Shown piece after piece: positions 47,035-56,700 of a stretch of 64,000 bases of DNA (position 1 is the first letter of the stretch; each line of letters begins with the position of its first letter). The stretch comes from Flavobacterium sp. 1 (GTDB lineage Bacteria; Bacteroidota; Bacteroidia; Flavobacteriales; Flavobacteriaceae). Made by a program: the position numbers and the translations under genes. The stretch is from contig NZ_PGER01000001.1 in assembly GCF_002797935.1 (NCBI RefSeq), forward strand, positions 3,038,001 to 3,102,000, written 5' to 3'. The notes under the pieces are model-generated. The model saw nothing but the letters and a program-made list of their open reading frames with translations. It was not told the DNA's origin and did not search any database.

Positions 47035-49824
47035 TTAATCCATATTATCTCTATCTCTTCTGAAACCACCGCTATTACCACCTGGAGAACGTCTTTCTCT
47101 TGGTCCGCCGAAACTTCCAATTTTATACGTTAAGGAAAACATTGCATATCTTTTTAAAACCGTATTTTCTTCATCACGAATTGTTGTTGCAGATATTGTT
47201 CTGGCTGCACTTTGGTTTTGATTTAAAACATCATAGACTTTTACTTTTAAAGTCATTTTCTTTTGAAAAAATCCATAAGACAAACTGGTATTCCATAAAT
47301 AAAAATCTTTTTTGAAATCACCTGAAATATTCGAATTGTAATTATATCCAAAATCATTTCCGAAAATCCAGTTTTTAGGCCAATAATTAGTAGTTTGTAT
47401 GTTTATTCTATGCACCACATTTGAGCTGGCTTTTATTGACGAATTACTGTATGTTGATTCGCTATAAGACAGACCATAAGAAGGCGTCACAGTAAGCAGC
47501 TCACCATAATCATAGGAAAGATAAACACCAGGTGAAATCCCTAATGATTTTGCACTGTATAAAACACTATTGGTGTATTTTTTATCCAAAGAATAGCTGC
47601 CATTCAGACGCAAACCATATCGTATAACATGAGCATCTCTTTTTATACTTTGTCCCCAGTTTCCTCCAACACTAGTACTATAGGTTCCAGTAACGTTTTG
47701 ATAGGTAGTTGTTCTCTTTCCAGAGATCACATCATAAATAGAAGAAGCAACCACTGCACTATCAAAAAAATTCCCAGTTGCAAACAAGTTATACCCAGAA
47801 CGAGTACGCACATCAAAATTTCTATAATTAATATTTACACTATTAACTTTGTTTAAATTCAATTCTGGATTTCCTACTACTGTATTCAAAGGATTTGCCA
47901 AATTCGCTACAGGCATTAATTGAGTTGCAGAAGGAAGGCTGCTTGAATAATTATATCTAAAAGTAATGAATTTTGATTTTTCAAACTTGTACCTAATTTG
48001 TGCATTGCCATAAGGCAGTACATATTGTTGATTCAAATCGGTGCCTTTATTCAGATATAATGAATGATTATCATAGTCAACAATAGAAGTTTTGGAACTC
48101 AAAGTAAAAGTAAAATTGTTTTTTTCGAAAGTAAGTCCCGCTTTTGGCGTAATCGAATTTTGTCTTGAGGTGATGTAATTCGTTTGCTGATTATTTAAGA
48201 TAGAATAGGATTGAGTAGCATTATCATAATCATAGGTTTTAGCATCATTTACCTCACTATCCCATTCCAGTTCTGTACCAAAACGAATTCGCAATGAGTC
48301 AGTTATAGGTTCTGTAAATTCAATTTCGGTTGAATAAGAGTCAGCGTTATTATTGCTTTTTCCATTTTGATGCCGTTCGTCATTCGGCCTGCTGCCTTGT
48401 TTAAAAACAGTTATAGACTCATTTATTGCATCCGAATCACTATTGGAATTATTATTACTGAAAACAAAACTCAGGTTACGGGCTTTTCTTTCAAAAGCTT
48501 TATTAAAGTTTATAGTATTCCCAAAATTAGTAGATGAATTTTCTTTATATGAAGTCCCGTTACTTTCATTTAAAGATATCCCATCTTGATCCGTAGCAAC
48601 ACTAGAAGATTCTGAGTTACTATTGGTACGGGATTTACTGATGTTTGGCGTAACAACAAGTCTCGTTGTTGGATCTATTTTATATTCAAACTCAAAATTT
48701 GCCTTATTTTCTGTGCTTTCATTTCTCGTTTTTGAATTCGAATCGGTAAAATTAGTACTCGTAGAAGATAAAAATTCGGTTTGCTTGGATTTAGATTGAT
48801 TTTCATTAATCGTATTCTTAAAATCATAACCTGCCGTTGTGTTAAAAACTTTCGCCCACTCATCAGAATAATTAAAACTAACCATATTAGTTGTTGTAAT
48901 CCCTTTTCCTGATGCTGTAGATCTAGTTGCTTGTTTGCTATTTCTACCGCCACCCATATTATCAAATACTTCGTCCATGGCAAAACCAGTCGAATTGATA
49001 TTATTGGCTGAACCCAGCGCACTTATTTTTTGTTTATTATTAAAATAGTTCAATATAAAACTATTTTCATAACGGTCATCGGAACCATATCCCCCCATTA
49101 CTTTTCCAAAATATCCCTTATTTTTCTTTTCATCGATAGTAAAATTGATACTGGCATCATCTGAACTGGCTTCTTGTTTAGAAAGCTCTTCTTTTTTAGT
49201 TTTAAAATCAGAAACCTGAACTTTATTAATCATGTCGGCTGGCATGTTTTTTAGCAATATAGTGCCATCTTTCCCAAAAAAAGATTTTCCATTAACTAAA
49301 AACTGAGTCACTTCTTTTCCGTTTGCGGTAACCTTCCCATCAGTATCTACCTCAACTCCTGGCAATTGCTTCAATAAAACTTCTACAGTAGCATCGGGAC
49401 GCACTTTATAAGAAGCCGCATTAAACTCTAAAGTATCTTTTTTTACACGAATGGGCGGTGCATCATTTTTTATAACAACCTCTTTTAATGCAGTTTCGTT
49501 TTGCGATAAGTATAATTTCCCAAAATCCTTATTTTCCAAAAGTTTATTCTGCTCCTCAGTATATGTCTGATAGCCCATAAAATTTATCTTTAAGAAAACA
49601 GATTTATCGTATTTTTTAGTGTTGATTTTAAAAACTCCATTTTTATCAGTAGTTGTATAATCGATAACTGTAGAATCTTTGACATTAGAAAAATAAACCA
49701 TAGCCGACTCTAGTGGCTTTTGAGTATTAATATCATAGACTGTTCCTTTGATAACAATATTGTTTTGAGCATTAGCGGCAAAAAAGAATAGTACAAACAG
49801 TAAAGAAGCGTAAATTTTAGACAT
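47035..49824 (-). CDS. Outer-membrane beta-barrel protein (OMP_b-brl_3 type)
   Basis: 929 residues. Signal peptide (YASLLFVLFFFAANAQ), carboxypeptidase-like domain (IVIKGTVYDINTQKPLESAMVYF), a plug-like region (YKVRPDATVEVLLKQLPGVEVD, NGKSFFGKDGTILLKNMPADMI), then a long barrel without classical TonB-receptor Arg/Pro plug motifs. It ends with a Gly/Arg-rich tail (RRSPGGNSGGFRRDRDNMD), an unusual polar end for a barrel. It is probably an outer-membrane transporter of unknown substrate, possibly cotranscribed with the Spy-like gene. Confidence 0.85.
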   Translation of the reverse strand: MSKIYASLLFVLFFFAANAQNNIVIKGTVYDINTQKPLESAMVYFSNVKDSTVIDYTTTDKNGVFKINTKKYDKSVFLKINFMGYQTYTEEQNKLLENKDFGKLYLSQNETALKEVVIKNDAPPIRVKKDTLEFNAASYKVRPDATVEVLLKQLPGVEVDTDGKVTANGKEVTQFLVNGKSFFGKDGTILLKNMPADMINKVQVSDFKTKKEELSKQEASSDDASINFTIDEKKNKGYFGKVMGGYGSDDRYENSFILNYFNNKQKISALGSANNINSTGFAMDEVFDNMGGGRNSKQATRSTASGKGITTTNMVSFNYSDEWAKVFNTTAGYDFKNTINENQSKSKQTEFLSSTSTNFTDSNSKTRNESTENKANFEFEYKIDPTTRLVVTPNISKSRTNSNSESSSVATDQDGISLNESNGTSYKENSSTNFGNTINFNKAFERKARNLSFVFSNNNSNSDSDAINESITVFKQGSRPNDERHQNGKSNNNADSYSTEIEFTEPITDSLRIRFGTELEWDSEVNDAKTYDYDNATQSYSILNNQQTNYITSRQNSITPKAGLTFEKNNFTFTLSSKTSIVDYDNHSLYLNKGTDLNQQYVLPYGNAQIRYKFEKSKFITFRYNYSSSLPSATQLMPVANLANPLNTVVGNPELNLNKVNSVNINYRNFDVRTRSGYNLFATGNFFDSAVVASSIYDVISGKRTTTYQNVTGTYSTSVGGNWGQSIKRDAHVIRYGLRLNGSYSLDKKYTNSVLYSAKSLGISPGVYLSYDYGELLTVTPSYGLSYSESTYSNSSIKASSNVVHRINIQTTNYWPKNWIFGNDFGYNYNSNISGDFKKDFYLWNTSLSYGFFQKKMTLKVKVYDVLNQNQSAARTISATTIRDEENTVLKRYAMFSLTYKIGSFGGPRERRSPGGNSGGFRRDRDNMD

Positions 49825-49962
49825 AGTGCTTTTATATTATACAATATGACTAAGACTTCGAACTTTACAAAAGGTTTAATTGTGATTTAAACATTTATTT
49901 AACAAATCTTTTATTTGAGAAATAAACATCAAGAAACAAGGCATTAATACGCGCATAAAAGC

Positions 49963-49990
49963 AAAAAAAATCCCGATTGCTCGGGATTTT
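49963..49990 (-). terminator. Intrinsic terminator after der
   Basis: On the minus strand AAAATCCCGA-GCAA-TCGGGATTTT pairs perfectly and is followed by T8 (A-run at 49963-49970 on plus). It lies directly beyond the der stop. Confidence 0.88.
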
Positions 49991-49994
49991 AATT

Positions 49995-51305
49995 TTATTT
50001 CTCTCTAATATAAATATCTATTGGCACTCCTGAGAAGTCCCAGTTTTCTCTAATTTTATTTTCAAGGTAACGTTTGTAAGGCTCCTTAACATATTGTGGC
50101 ATATTAGCAAAAAACACAAACTGAGGCGTTGGTGTCGGCAACTGCATACAATATTTAATTTTTACATATTTTCCTTTGGTTGCTGGCGGTGGATAGGCTT
50201 CAATCACTTTCAACATGAATTCGTTGAATTTTGAAGTCGGTATACGTTGTTGTCTGTTTTCATAAACTTGAACCGTAGCTTCCAATGCTTTCAACAAACG
50301 CTGTTTAGTCAATGCCGAAACAAAAAGAATAGGCACATCTGTAAATGGCATTAATTCCTTTTTGATTTTCTCTTCGTAATCACGGGTTGACATGGTGTCT
50401 TTTTCAACCAAATCCCATTTGTTTACCAAGATAACAACTCCTTTTCTATTTTTTTCAGCCAACCAAAAAATACTTTGGTCCTGTCCTTCAAATCCGCGAG
50501 TAGCATCGATCACCAAAATACAAATATCGGCATGCTCAATCGCACGAACCGAACGCATTACGGAGTAAAACTCTAAATCTTCTTTCACTTTCGCTTTACG
50601 ACGAATACCCGCCGTATCAACCAAGTTAAATTCGAAACCAAAACGGTCGAATTTTGTATCAATAGCATCACGGGTAGTTCCCGCAATGTCCGTAACCATA
50701 AAACGTTCTTTACCAATCAATGCGTTGATAAAACTAGACTTCCCTGCATTAGGACGACCTACAACTGCAAAACGCGGCAAAACCACTTCTTCTTGAACCG
50801 GTAATGGTTTTTCTGGAAAAGCATCAATCAATGCATCCAATAAATCCCCTGTTCCACTACCTGAAATACTTGCAAATGTGAAATATTCACCTAAACCAAG
50901 GTTATAAAACTCAAGAGCGTCTTTTTCACGCATGGCATTGTCCACCTTGTTTACCGCCAATAAAACAGGCTTAGTCACTTTACGCAGCAAACGGGCAACA
51001 ACATCATCCATCGGAGTAATTCCCTCCTCAACATCTACCACAAATATAATAACATCGGCTTCATCGATAGCTAATTCTACTTGTTTACGGATTTCGCCTT
51101 CAAAAACATCATCCGATCCACGAATATATCCTCCCGTATCAATCACAGAAAACTCTTTTCCGTTCCACTCGCTTTTACCATAGTTTCTATCTCTGGTAAC
51201 CCCAGAAACCGAATCTACAATAGCTTCTCTTCTTTGTATCAGCCTATTAAAAAGGGTTGATTTCCCTACATTAGGTCTTCCTACTATCGCAACAATATTG
51301 TTCAT
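49995..51305 (-). CDS. der: Ribosome biogenesis GTPase Der
   Basis: 436 residues with two tandem G domains: [14 protein letters not shown] and [14 protein letters not shown] for the P-loops, NKVDN and NKWD for the G4 motifs, and DTGGY and DTAGI for G3. A KH-like C-terminal domain follows ([17 protein letters not shown]). Der is required for 50S subunit maturation. It has a promoter with -7 box CAAAGGTA at 51360-51367. Confidence 0.97.
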   Translation of the reverse strand: MNNIVAIVGRPNVGKSTLFNRLIQRREAIVDSVSGVTRDRNYGKSEWNGKEFSVIDTGGYIRGSDDVFEGEIRKQVELAIDEADVIIFVVDVEEGITPMDDVVARLLRKVTKPVLLAVNKVDNAMREKDALEFYNLGLGEYFTFASISGSGTGDLLDALIDAFPEKPLPVQEEVVLPRFAVVGRPNAGKSSFINALIGKERFMVTDIAGTTRDAIDTKFDRFGFEFNLVDTAGIRRKAKVKEDLEFYSVMRSVRAIEHADICILVIDATRGFEGQDQSIFWLAEKNRKGVVILVNKWDLVEKDTMSTRDYEEKIKKELMPFTDVPILFVSALTKQRLLKALEATVQVYENRQQRIPTSKFNEFMLKVIEAYPPPATKGKYVKIKYCMQLPTPTPQFVFFANMPQYVKEPYKRYLENKIRENWDFSGVPIDIYIREK

Positions 51306-51359
51306 AATATAAATTCAAATATTTATTTCTCCCGAATACTGCTTTCCAGTTTCGGGTTG

Positions 51360-51367
51360 CAAAGGTA
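51360..51367 (-). promoter_or_regulatory. -7 box of the der promoter
   Basis: On the minus strand TACCTTTG matches TAnnTTTG, with a TTG about 20 bases upstream at the -33 position. It lies 55 bases ahead of the der ATG. Confidence 0.7.
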
Positions 51368-51445
51368 GTGTTTAAATGCATGAATATCAATTTTTTTGGT
51401 ATATTAGCCACAGCTTGTTCCCTTAACCAATTCATTTCTAAAATT

Positions 51446-51943
51446 ATGGATGCCAATAATGAGATTCGTCTGCGCTTGCGCTTCTACAAAGAAATCGATC
51501 TGAACATCGATTCCCTGCGTCAAAAATTCATCCATTTTACCACTACAAAATCTCCAGATTACATTTTAAAAATAAAAGAATACCACATTTGGATTAACAT
51601 CAAAGGTCCAAAAAAAGCCTATTGGTCACCGCATCTGCATCTCGAAATGGAATCCAAAGGCGAAAACCAAACCCACATTCGCGGTTTATTTGGACCCGAT
51701 CCTGGTTTATGGACTTTTTTCATGTTTCTTCATTTTATAATAGCAGGAACGTTTATCATTTTTTGCGGTATCACCTACTCCGACTATGTTTTAAAAAAAT
51801 CCACAACAGGCGATTTTGTCGTGATGTCAATGATGGTTTTTGCTTGGTTTCTGCTCTACGTCATCGCCAAACAAATCCGAAGCAACGGCGAAAAACAAAT
51901 GAACGATATCGAAAAGGTGTTTTTAGAAATCATAGAATCTTAA
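51446..51943 (+). CDS. Small membrane protein of unknown function
   Basis: 165 residues from ATG 51446. A longer frame begins at 51368 but would overlap the der promoter, and its extension has no natural start sequence. The N-terminal half is soluble (DANNEIRLRLRFYKEIDLNIDSLRQKF, then HLHLEMESKGENQTHIRGLFGPDPGLW). Two membrane helices follow (FMFLHFIIAGTFIIFCGITY and FVVMSMMVFAWFLLYVIA). No family recognised. Confidence 0.65.
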   Translation: MDANNEIRLRLRFYKEIDLNIDSLRQKFIHFTTTKSPDYILKIKEYHIWINIKGPKKAYWSPHLHLEMESKGENQTHIRGLFGPDPGLWTFFMFLHFIIAGTFIIFCGITYSDYVLKKSTTGDFVVMSMMVFAWFLLYVIAKQIRSNGEKQMNDIEKVFLEIIES

Positions 51944-51956
51944 GTATATAGTGACA

Positions 51957-52052
51957 AGTGATTAGTAATTGGTCATTAGCTAATAGTCTAAAACTAATAG
52001 TACTATTTTTTATTTCCCAAGGCTAATTACTAAGAGCTAATTACTAATCACT
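51957..52052. repeat. 14-bp inverted repeat in the der-era interval
   Basis: AGTGATTAGTAATT (51957-51970) is the exact reverse complement of 52039-52052. An additional internal repeat (ATTAGCTAAT with its own near-copies) fills the centre. It is AT-rich, with no terminator character. Confidence 0.6.
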
Positions 52053-52066
52053 ACAAGTTTAAGAAG

Positions 52067-52205
52067 CCAATCCAGCTCTCCATTACAACTCCTCGCTCAA
52101 AAAGGAGTTGTTCCAATGCGCTTGCAGGAGCTTCTTGCAGTCGCTCAGCAACCACAGGAACAACAGCCTTTTTTCACTGCGGGGTTTTCATTTCGATCTG
52201 GGCTA
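52067..52205 (-). ncRNA. Flavo-1-like structured repeat, copy 5 (minus strand)
   Basis: Read on the minus strand it begins TAGCCCAGATCGAAATGAAA and ends GTAATGGAGAGCTGGATTGG. CCCAG/CTGG close the stem. The middle has hairpins based on GGAACAACTCC...GGAGTTGT and AGGCTGTTGTTCC. It lies between two terminator-like structures downstream of era. Confidence 0.6.
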
Positions 52206-52210
52206 AAAAA

Positions 52211-52243
52211 AATCAGCATTAGAGAAAAACTCTAATACTGATT
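52211..52243 (-). terminator. Terminator after era
   Basis: AATCAG-C-ATTAGAG pairs with CTCTAAT-A-CTGATT. On the minus strand it is followed by T from the plus-strand A8 at about 52205-52212. Confidence 0.75.
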
Positions 52244-52264
52244 AAACTATTTTTTCAAACGTAC

Positions 52265-52284
52265 GGACAGGTCGCGACCTGTCC
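52265..52284. repeat. 20-bp perfect palindrome touching the era stop codon
   Basis: GGACAGGTCGCGACCTGTCC is its own reverse complement and abuts the last base of era (stop at 52285). It is GC-rich in an AT-rich setting. Confidence 0.7.
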
Positions 52285-53166
52285 CTATTGATTATACCCA
52301 AACCGCTTCAGCATATTCGCGTTGCTCCTCCAATTTTTATTCACTTTAACAACCAATTCAATGTGTATTTGCTTTCCAAAGAATTTCTCTAAATCTACAC
52401 GGGCATCCATACCCACTTTTTTCAAAGCAGCACCTTTATGACCGATGACGATTCCTTTTTGAGTCTCGCGTTCCACCATAATCAAAGAACGGATGCGGAT
52501 AATGTTTTCGTCTTCGAAGAATTCTTCTGTTACGATTTCAACTGCGTATGGAATTTCTTTGCTGTAATTCAATAATATTTTTTCGCGGATTGTTTCGTTA
52601 ACAAAGAAACGCTCTGGTTTATCCGTTAATTGGTCTTTTGGATAATAAGCAGGCGATTCAGGCAACAGCGAAATAATCCTTTGAAAAACTTCGGGAACAT
52701 TAAAATTCTGCAAAGCTGATATTGGATAAATTTCTGCATTAGGTACTTTGGCAGTCCAAAAAGCCACTTGCTCTTCCAACTGCGCTTGATTTGAATTGTC
52801 AATTTTATTCAACAACAGCAAAACCGGAATTTTAGAATGGATAATTTTATTAAAAAAAGCTTCATCTTTCAATTCCTGCTCTCCAATCTCCACCATATAG
52901 ATTAAAACATCAGCATCTTCAAACGCAGATTTCACAAAATTCATCATCGATTCCTGCATTTCGTAAGCCGGTTTGATGATTCCAGGCGTATCCGACAAGA
53001 TCATTTGAAAATCTTCTCCATTTACAATTCCAAGAATCCTATGACGAGTTGTTTGCGCTTTAGACGTAATAATTGATAATCTTTCACCAACAAAGGCGTT
53101 CATTAGCGTTGATTTCCCAACGTTTGGATTCCCTATGATGTTTACAAAACCTGCTTTATGTGACAT
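52285..53166 (-). CDS. era: GTPase Era
   Basis: 293 residues. G domain: [20 protein letters not shown] (G3), NKIDNS (G4). C-terminal KH domain: VIGHKGAALKKVGMDARVDLEKFFGKQIHIELVVKV. Era binds 16S rRNA in 30S assembly. Its -7 box (plus CAAAGGTA, 53187-53194) is just upstream. Confidence 0.97.
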   Translation of the reverse strand: MSHKAGFVNIIGNPNVGKSTLMNAFVGERLSIITSKAQTTRHRILGIVNGEDFQMILSDTPGIIKPAYEMQESMMNFVKSAFEDADVLIYMVEIGEQELKDEAFFNKIIHSKIPVLLLLNKIDNSNQAQLEEQVAFWTAKVPNAEIYPISALQNFNVPEVFQRIISLLPESPAYYPKDQLTDKPERFFVNETIREKILLNYSKEIPYAVEIVTEEFFEDENIIRIRSLIMVERETQKGIVIGHKGAALKKVGMDARVDLEKFFGKQIHIELVVKVNKNWRSNANMLKRFGYNQ

Positions 53167-53186
53167 TTCTACTATAATTTATTGCG

Positions 53187-53194
53187 CAAAGGTA
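53187..53194 (-). promoter_or_regulatory. -7 box of the era promoter
   Basis: On the minus strand TACCTTTG matches TAnnTTTG 21 bases from the era ATG. The -33 region is less clear. Confidence 0.6.
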
Positions 53195-53241
53195 GTCATA
53201 TCAAGTCAATAGATAAAATAAAACATTTTTTTAAGTTTTCA

Positions 53242-53271
53242 TTGGATTTATCAAAATTCAGCGTATCTTTG
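53242..53271 (+). promoter_or_regulatory. Promoter of the initiator tRNA pair
   Basis: TTG at 53242-53244 and TATCTTTG at 53264-53271 are separated by 19 bases, the standard Bacteroidota -33/-7 arrangement. The transcript would start just ahead of the first tRNA at 53284. Confidence 0.85.
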
Positions 53272-53283
53272 CACCCGAAACAA

Positions 53284-53356
53284 CGCGGGATAGAGCAGTA
53301 GGCAGCTCGTCGGGCTCATAACCCGAAGGTCACAGGTTCGAGTCCTGTTCCCGCTA
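53284..53356 (+). tRNA. Initiator tRNA-fMet (CAT), copy 1
   Basis: 73 nt without encoded CCA. CGCGGGA and TCCCGCT form the acceptor with an unpaired C1-T72. The anticodon stem TCGGG/CCCGA contains the three G-C pairs typical of initiators around CTCATAA, and the T-arm is ACAGG-TTCGAGT-CCTGT. The missing 1-72 pair and GGG/CCC stem mark an initiator rather than an elongator. Confidence 0.93.
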
Positions 53357-53391
53357 CTAAGGTAGCCTTATTGAGATTACAAAACGCACAT

Positions 53392-53464
53392 CGCGGGATA
53401 GAGCAGTAGGCAGCTCGTCGGGCTCATAACCCGAAGGTCACAGGTTCGAGTCCTGTTCCCGCTA
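53392..53464 (+). tRNA. Initiator tRNA-fMet (CAT), copy 2
   Basis: Identical to copy 1 over all 73 nt, 35 bases downstream, and probably on the same transcript. Its 3' end plus terminator is duplicated at 57568-57611. Confidence 0.93.
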
Positions 53465-53587
53465 CTAAGAAAAAAAGCTTCAGAGAAATCTGGAGCTTTT
53501 TTCGTTTATATGGATTTACAAAACAATGCCTGATTCAGATTGCGTGTGCGAAGGTGACATTCGCACAGCTTTTCATAAGAACACTTC
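53456..53587. repeat. Left copy of the tRNA-3'-end/terminator repeat
   Basis: TTCCCGCTACTA at 53456-53467 (end of tRNA-fMet copy 2), the terminator at 53475-53502, and ACATTCGC/AGAACACTTC at 53557 and 53578. The same elements in the same order occur at 57568-57798 on the far side of the helicase gene, an arrangement like attL/attR. Confidence 0.65.
53473..53502 (+). terminator. Terminator of the tRNA-fMet pair
   Basis: AAGCTTCAGA and TCTGGAGCTT pair (one T-G) around a 4-base GAAA loop, followed by T6. It lies just after the second tRNA. Confidence 0.85.
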
Positions 53588-53771
53588 GAAGAGATTGATT
53601 ACCTTCAAAACTCGCTCCTAGTTGGACAACTATCAATTTTTTTATTAATACGATTAATATATATTTGCTTAGGATAAAACAAGCATTTCATATCTGAGGA
53701 ATCGAACATACTTGCTTAAATATTTTATCCATACAAAAACAACTGCTTTTTTAAAACATTATCAATACAAT

Positions 53772-56700
53772 ATGAGGATATACACAGAGCGATTATCACA
53801 AATAATTAAAGATAAAAACCATTGGTCTGACTTAAAAATTGAATTATCTAAATATAATATTGATAATAGAGATGAAAAACTAAAAGACACTTCAGCAGGG
53901 AAAATTTTTGAAGTTTTTGCAAAATACTACTTTCTAACTGCGCCAGAATTTGATGGCCTTTATACAGATATATGGTTATATCACGAAATACCATTAAAAA
54001 CAAAAGAAGCTTTAGATTTAGGAACTGTTGAGTATGGCATTGATTTATTATTAAAAACTATTAATAACAAGTATGTAGCCGTACAATGCAAATTTAAGAA
54101 CGATGAAACTAGCAGATTAAACTGGTCTGCTGATAAAATTGCTAACTTATTTGCTTATTGCCCAAAAGCGGATAGTTATATTTTATTTTCAAATTGTGCT
54201 TCACTAGACAACGTGTCATCATCTAGAACAAACAATTTCACATTTTACAATATTGGCCATTTATTAGAAATTGAACAAAATACGTTTGAGAACATTTTAA
54301 TAAAATTGAATGATAGCAAACCAAAAGACAAAGTCTATCTTCTTCCAAAACCCCATCAACAAAAGGCAATTGATGAATGCGTGCAATGGTTTACGGAAGG
54401 AGAGGAGTCAAGAGGACAACTGATATTACCTTGTGGAGCAGGCAAAACACTTACTTCATTATGGATTAAGGAAGAGCTAAAAAGTCAAAAAACTCTAATA
54501 TTAGTACCTTCTCTTGCATTATTAAGGCAAATCAAAAATGAATGGTCAAAACAGAGAAAAACAATATATGAATATTTATGTGTTTGTTCAGAAACTGATA
54601 TTGATGGAGATAATCAAGATTCAATTCTTACTCACACATATGAAATTGGTGGTAATGTAACTACAAATCCAGAAGACATAAATCTTTTTTTGAGTCTTGG
54701 TTTAGGAGAAAAAGTGATTTTTTCCACATATCAATCATTACCTGTAATTGTTGAATCACTGAAAAATACTGAAATAAATTTTGACTTTGTTTTTTGCGAT
54801 GAGGCACATAAAACCGCAGGAATAAGTAAAGGTGTTTTTGGCATAATCCATGATAATACTAAAATACCTGCTAAGAAGCGACTGTATGCAACCGCAACTC
54901 CTAGAATAGTAAAAGAGTCTTTAAAAAAGAAATTGGGAGATGATTTGAAATACACTCACGATATGAATGACCCAAAAACATTTGGAGAAGAGTTCTTTCG
55001 TATGTCTTTCAAAGATGCAATTGACCAAGATATACTTGTTGACTATAAAATTATTGCAATTGGAGTGAATGACAAGCAATTATCTAGTTATTTAAACGAA
55101 AGAAGATACGTTAACAACAATATTTCAATAGATGAGGTAGCAAATAATTATGCACTTGATTTTGTAATGTCGAAATACTCGGCCAATCATGCTTTGACTT
55201 TTCATTCTAGAGTAAATCTAGCCAAAGACTTTTCATTAAGACACTCAAAGCTTTTTGAAACAACAAATTCATTTTCAGTAGATGGAACTCAAGCTACGAG
55301 TATAAGAAATCAAATTTTACATGAATTTAAGAGCTCTAATAAAGCGATAATTTCAAATGCCAGATGTCTGACGGAAGGTGTTGATGTACCTACTATTGAT
55401 TTAGTATATTTCTCCGACCCAAAAAACTCAAAAGTTGATATAATTCAAGCTGTTGGACGAGCTTTGAGAAAAAAAGAAGGAAAGAAACAAGGCTATATTG
55501 TTGTTCCAATTTATCATACAAATCATGGTGAAGTTGAAAATTCAATCAGTGAAGGCTCTTTTAAAAATTTATTACAAGTAATCCGTTCATTGTGTGAACA
55601 AGATGAACGGCTACAAGACGAAATAAACTCAATTGCTTTTGGTAAAGGAAAAAAAGGTTCAAAAAGAATAGACATTCTTTCTTCTTTTGACGAAGAAATT
55701 GAAACTTTAAATCTTATCGGATTTGAACAAAATTTGAGAGAATCTTTATTTGACCAAATAATTTATAAAACTTCAAATAATTGGGATATTTGGTTTTTAG
55801 AATTAAAAACTCATTTAGAATTAAATAATGATTATCCTTCTAAAAATGAAAATGCCAATTTATATGCATGGGTGGCACAACAGCGAAATAGAAAAAACAG
55901 CAATACCTTAAAATTGGAAGAACTTAGAAAGCTAAATTCAATAAATTTTGCGTGGGATATAGTAAGATGGAAATGGTATAAAATGTTTGAAGTTTTTAAA
56001 TCTTATGCGGAAGTCAACGAATTTTCACCCCATAAAGACTTTGATAATCCTGATTTAGTAAATTGGTATAAGATTCAACTTGGGTATTTAAATGATAAAA
56101 AATATATAACTAACGAACAACTAATAAAATTCCAAAATATAAATTCTAAATTTTTAGGTTCAGGAAGCAAAAAAAAGTGGGTTGCTTTATATGAAGATTT
56201 GGTTAAATGGAGAAGTATAAATTCAGATAGATGGCCACAATATCAAAGAGATGATAAAGATTCCTATGAGAGTAAACTTAGTGTTTTCTGTCAAACAATT
56301 AGAAAACGATTTAGAGAAAATGATTTAGAAGATTATTGGTACGACAAATTTACCGAACTCGGATTTAACTTTGAAGGAAAAGCTGACACCTGGACCGATT
56401 ATTTTTTTAAAATAAAAAACCTTCTTCAAACTCGTACTTCAATTTCCATTGATGATATTGGTCAAAATGAATATACTTGGATATATCGTCATAGAAAAGA
56501 TTTTAGTGAAGGAAAATTAACAGAATATCAATGTCAAAAAATAAAAGAACTATCTCTTGATAGATTTTTTGAAACTTGGGAGCAGAGTTTTGAGAAAATA
56601 AAAAAATGGCAAATAGAGAATCTAAAATTACCAACAAGAAACAGTAATAAAGATTTACATAGTTGGCTTAATTCTCAAAGGTCGAAATATAAAAATGGGA

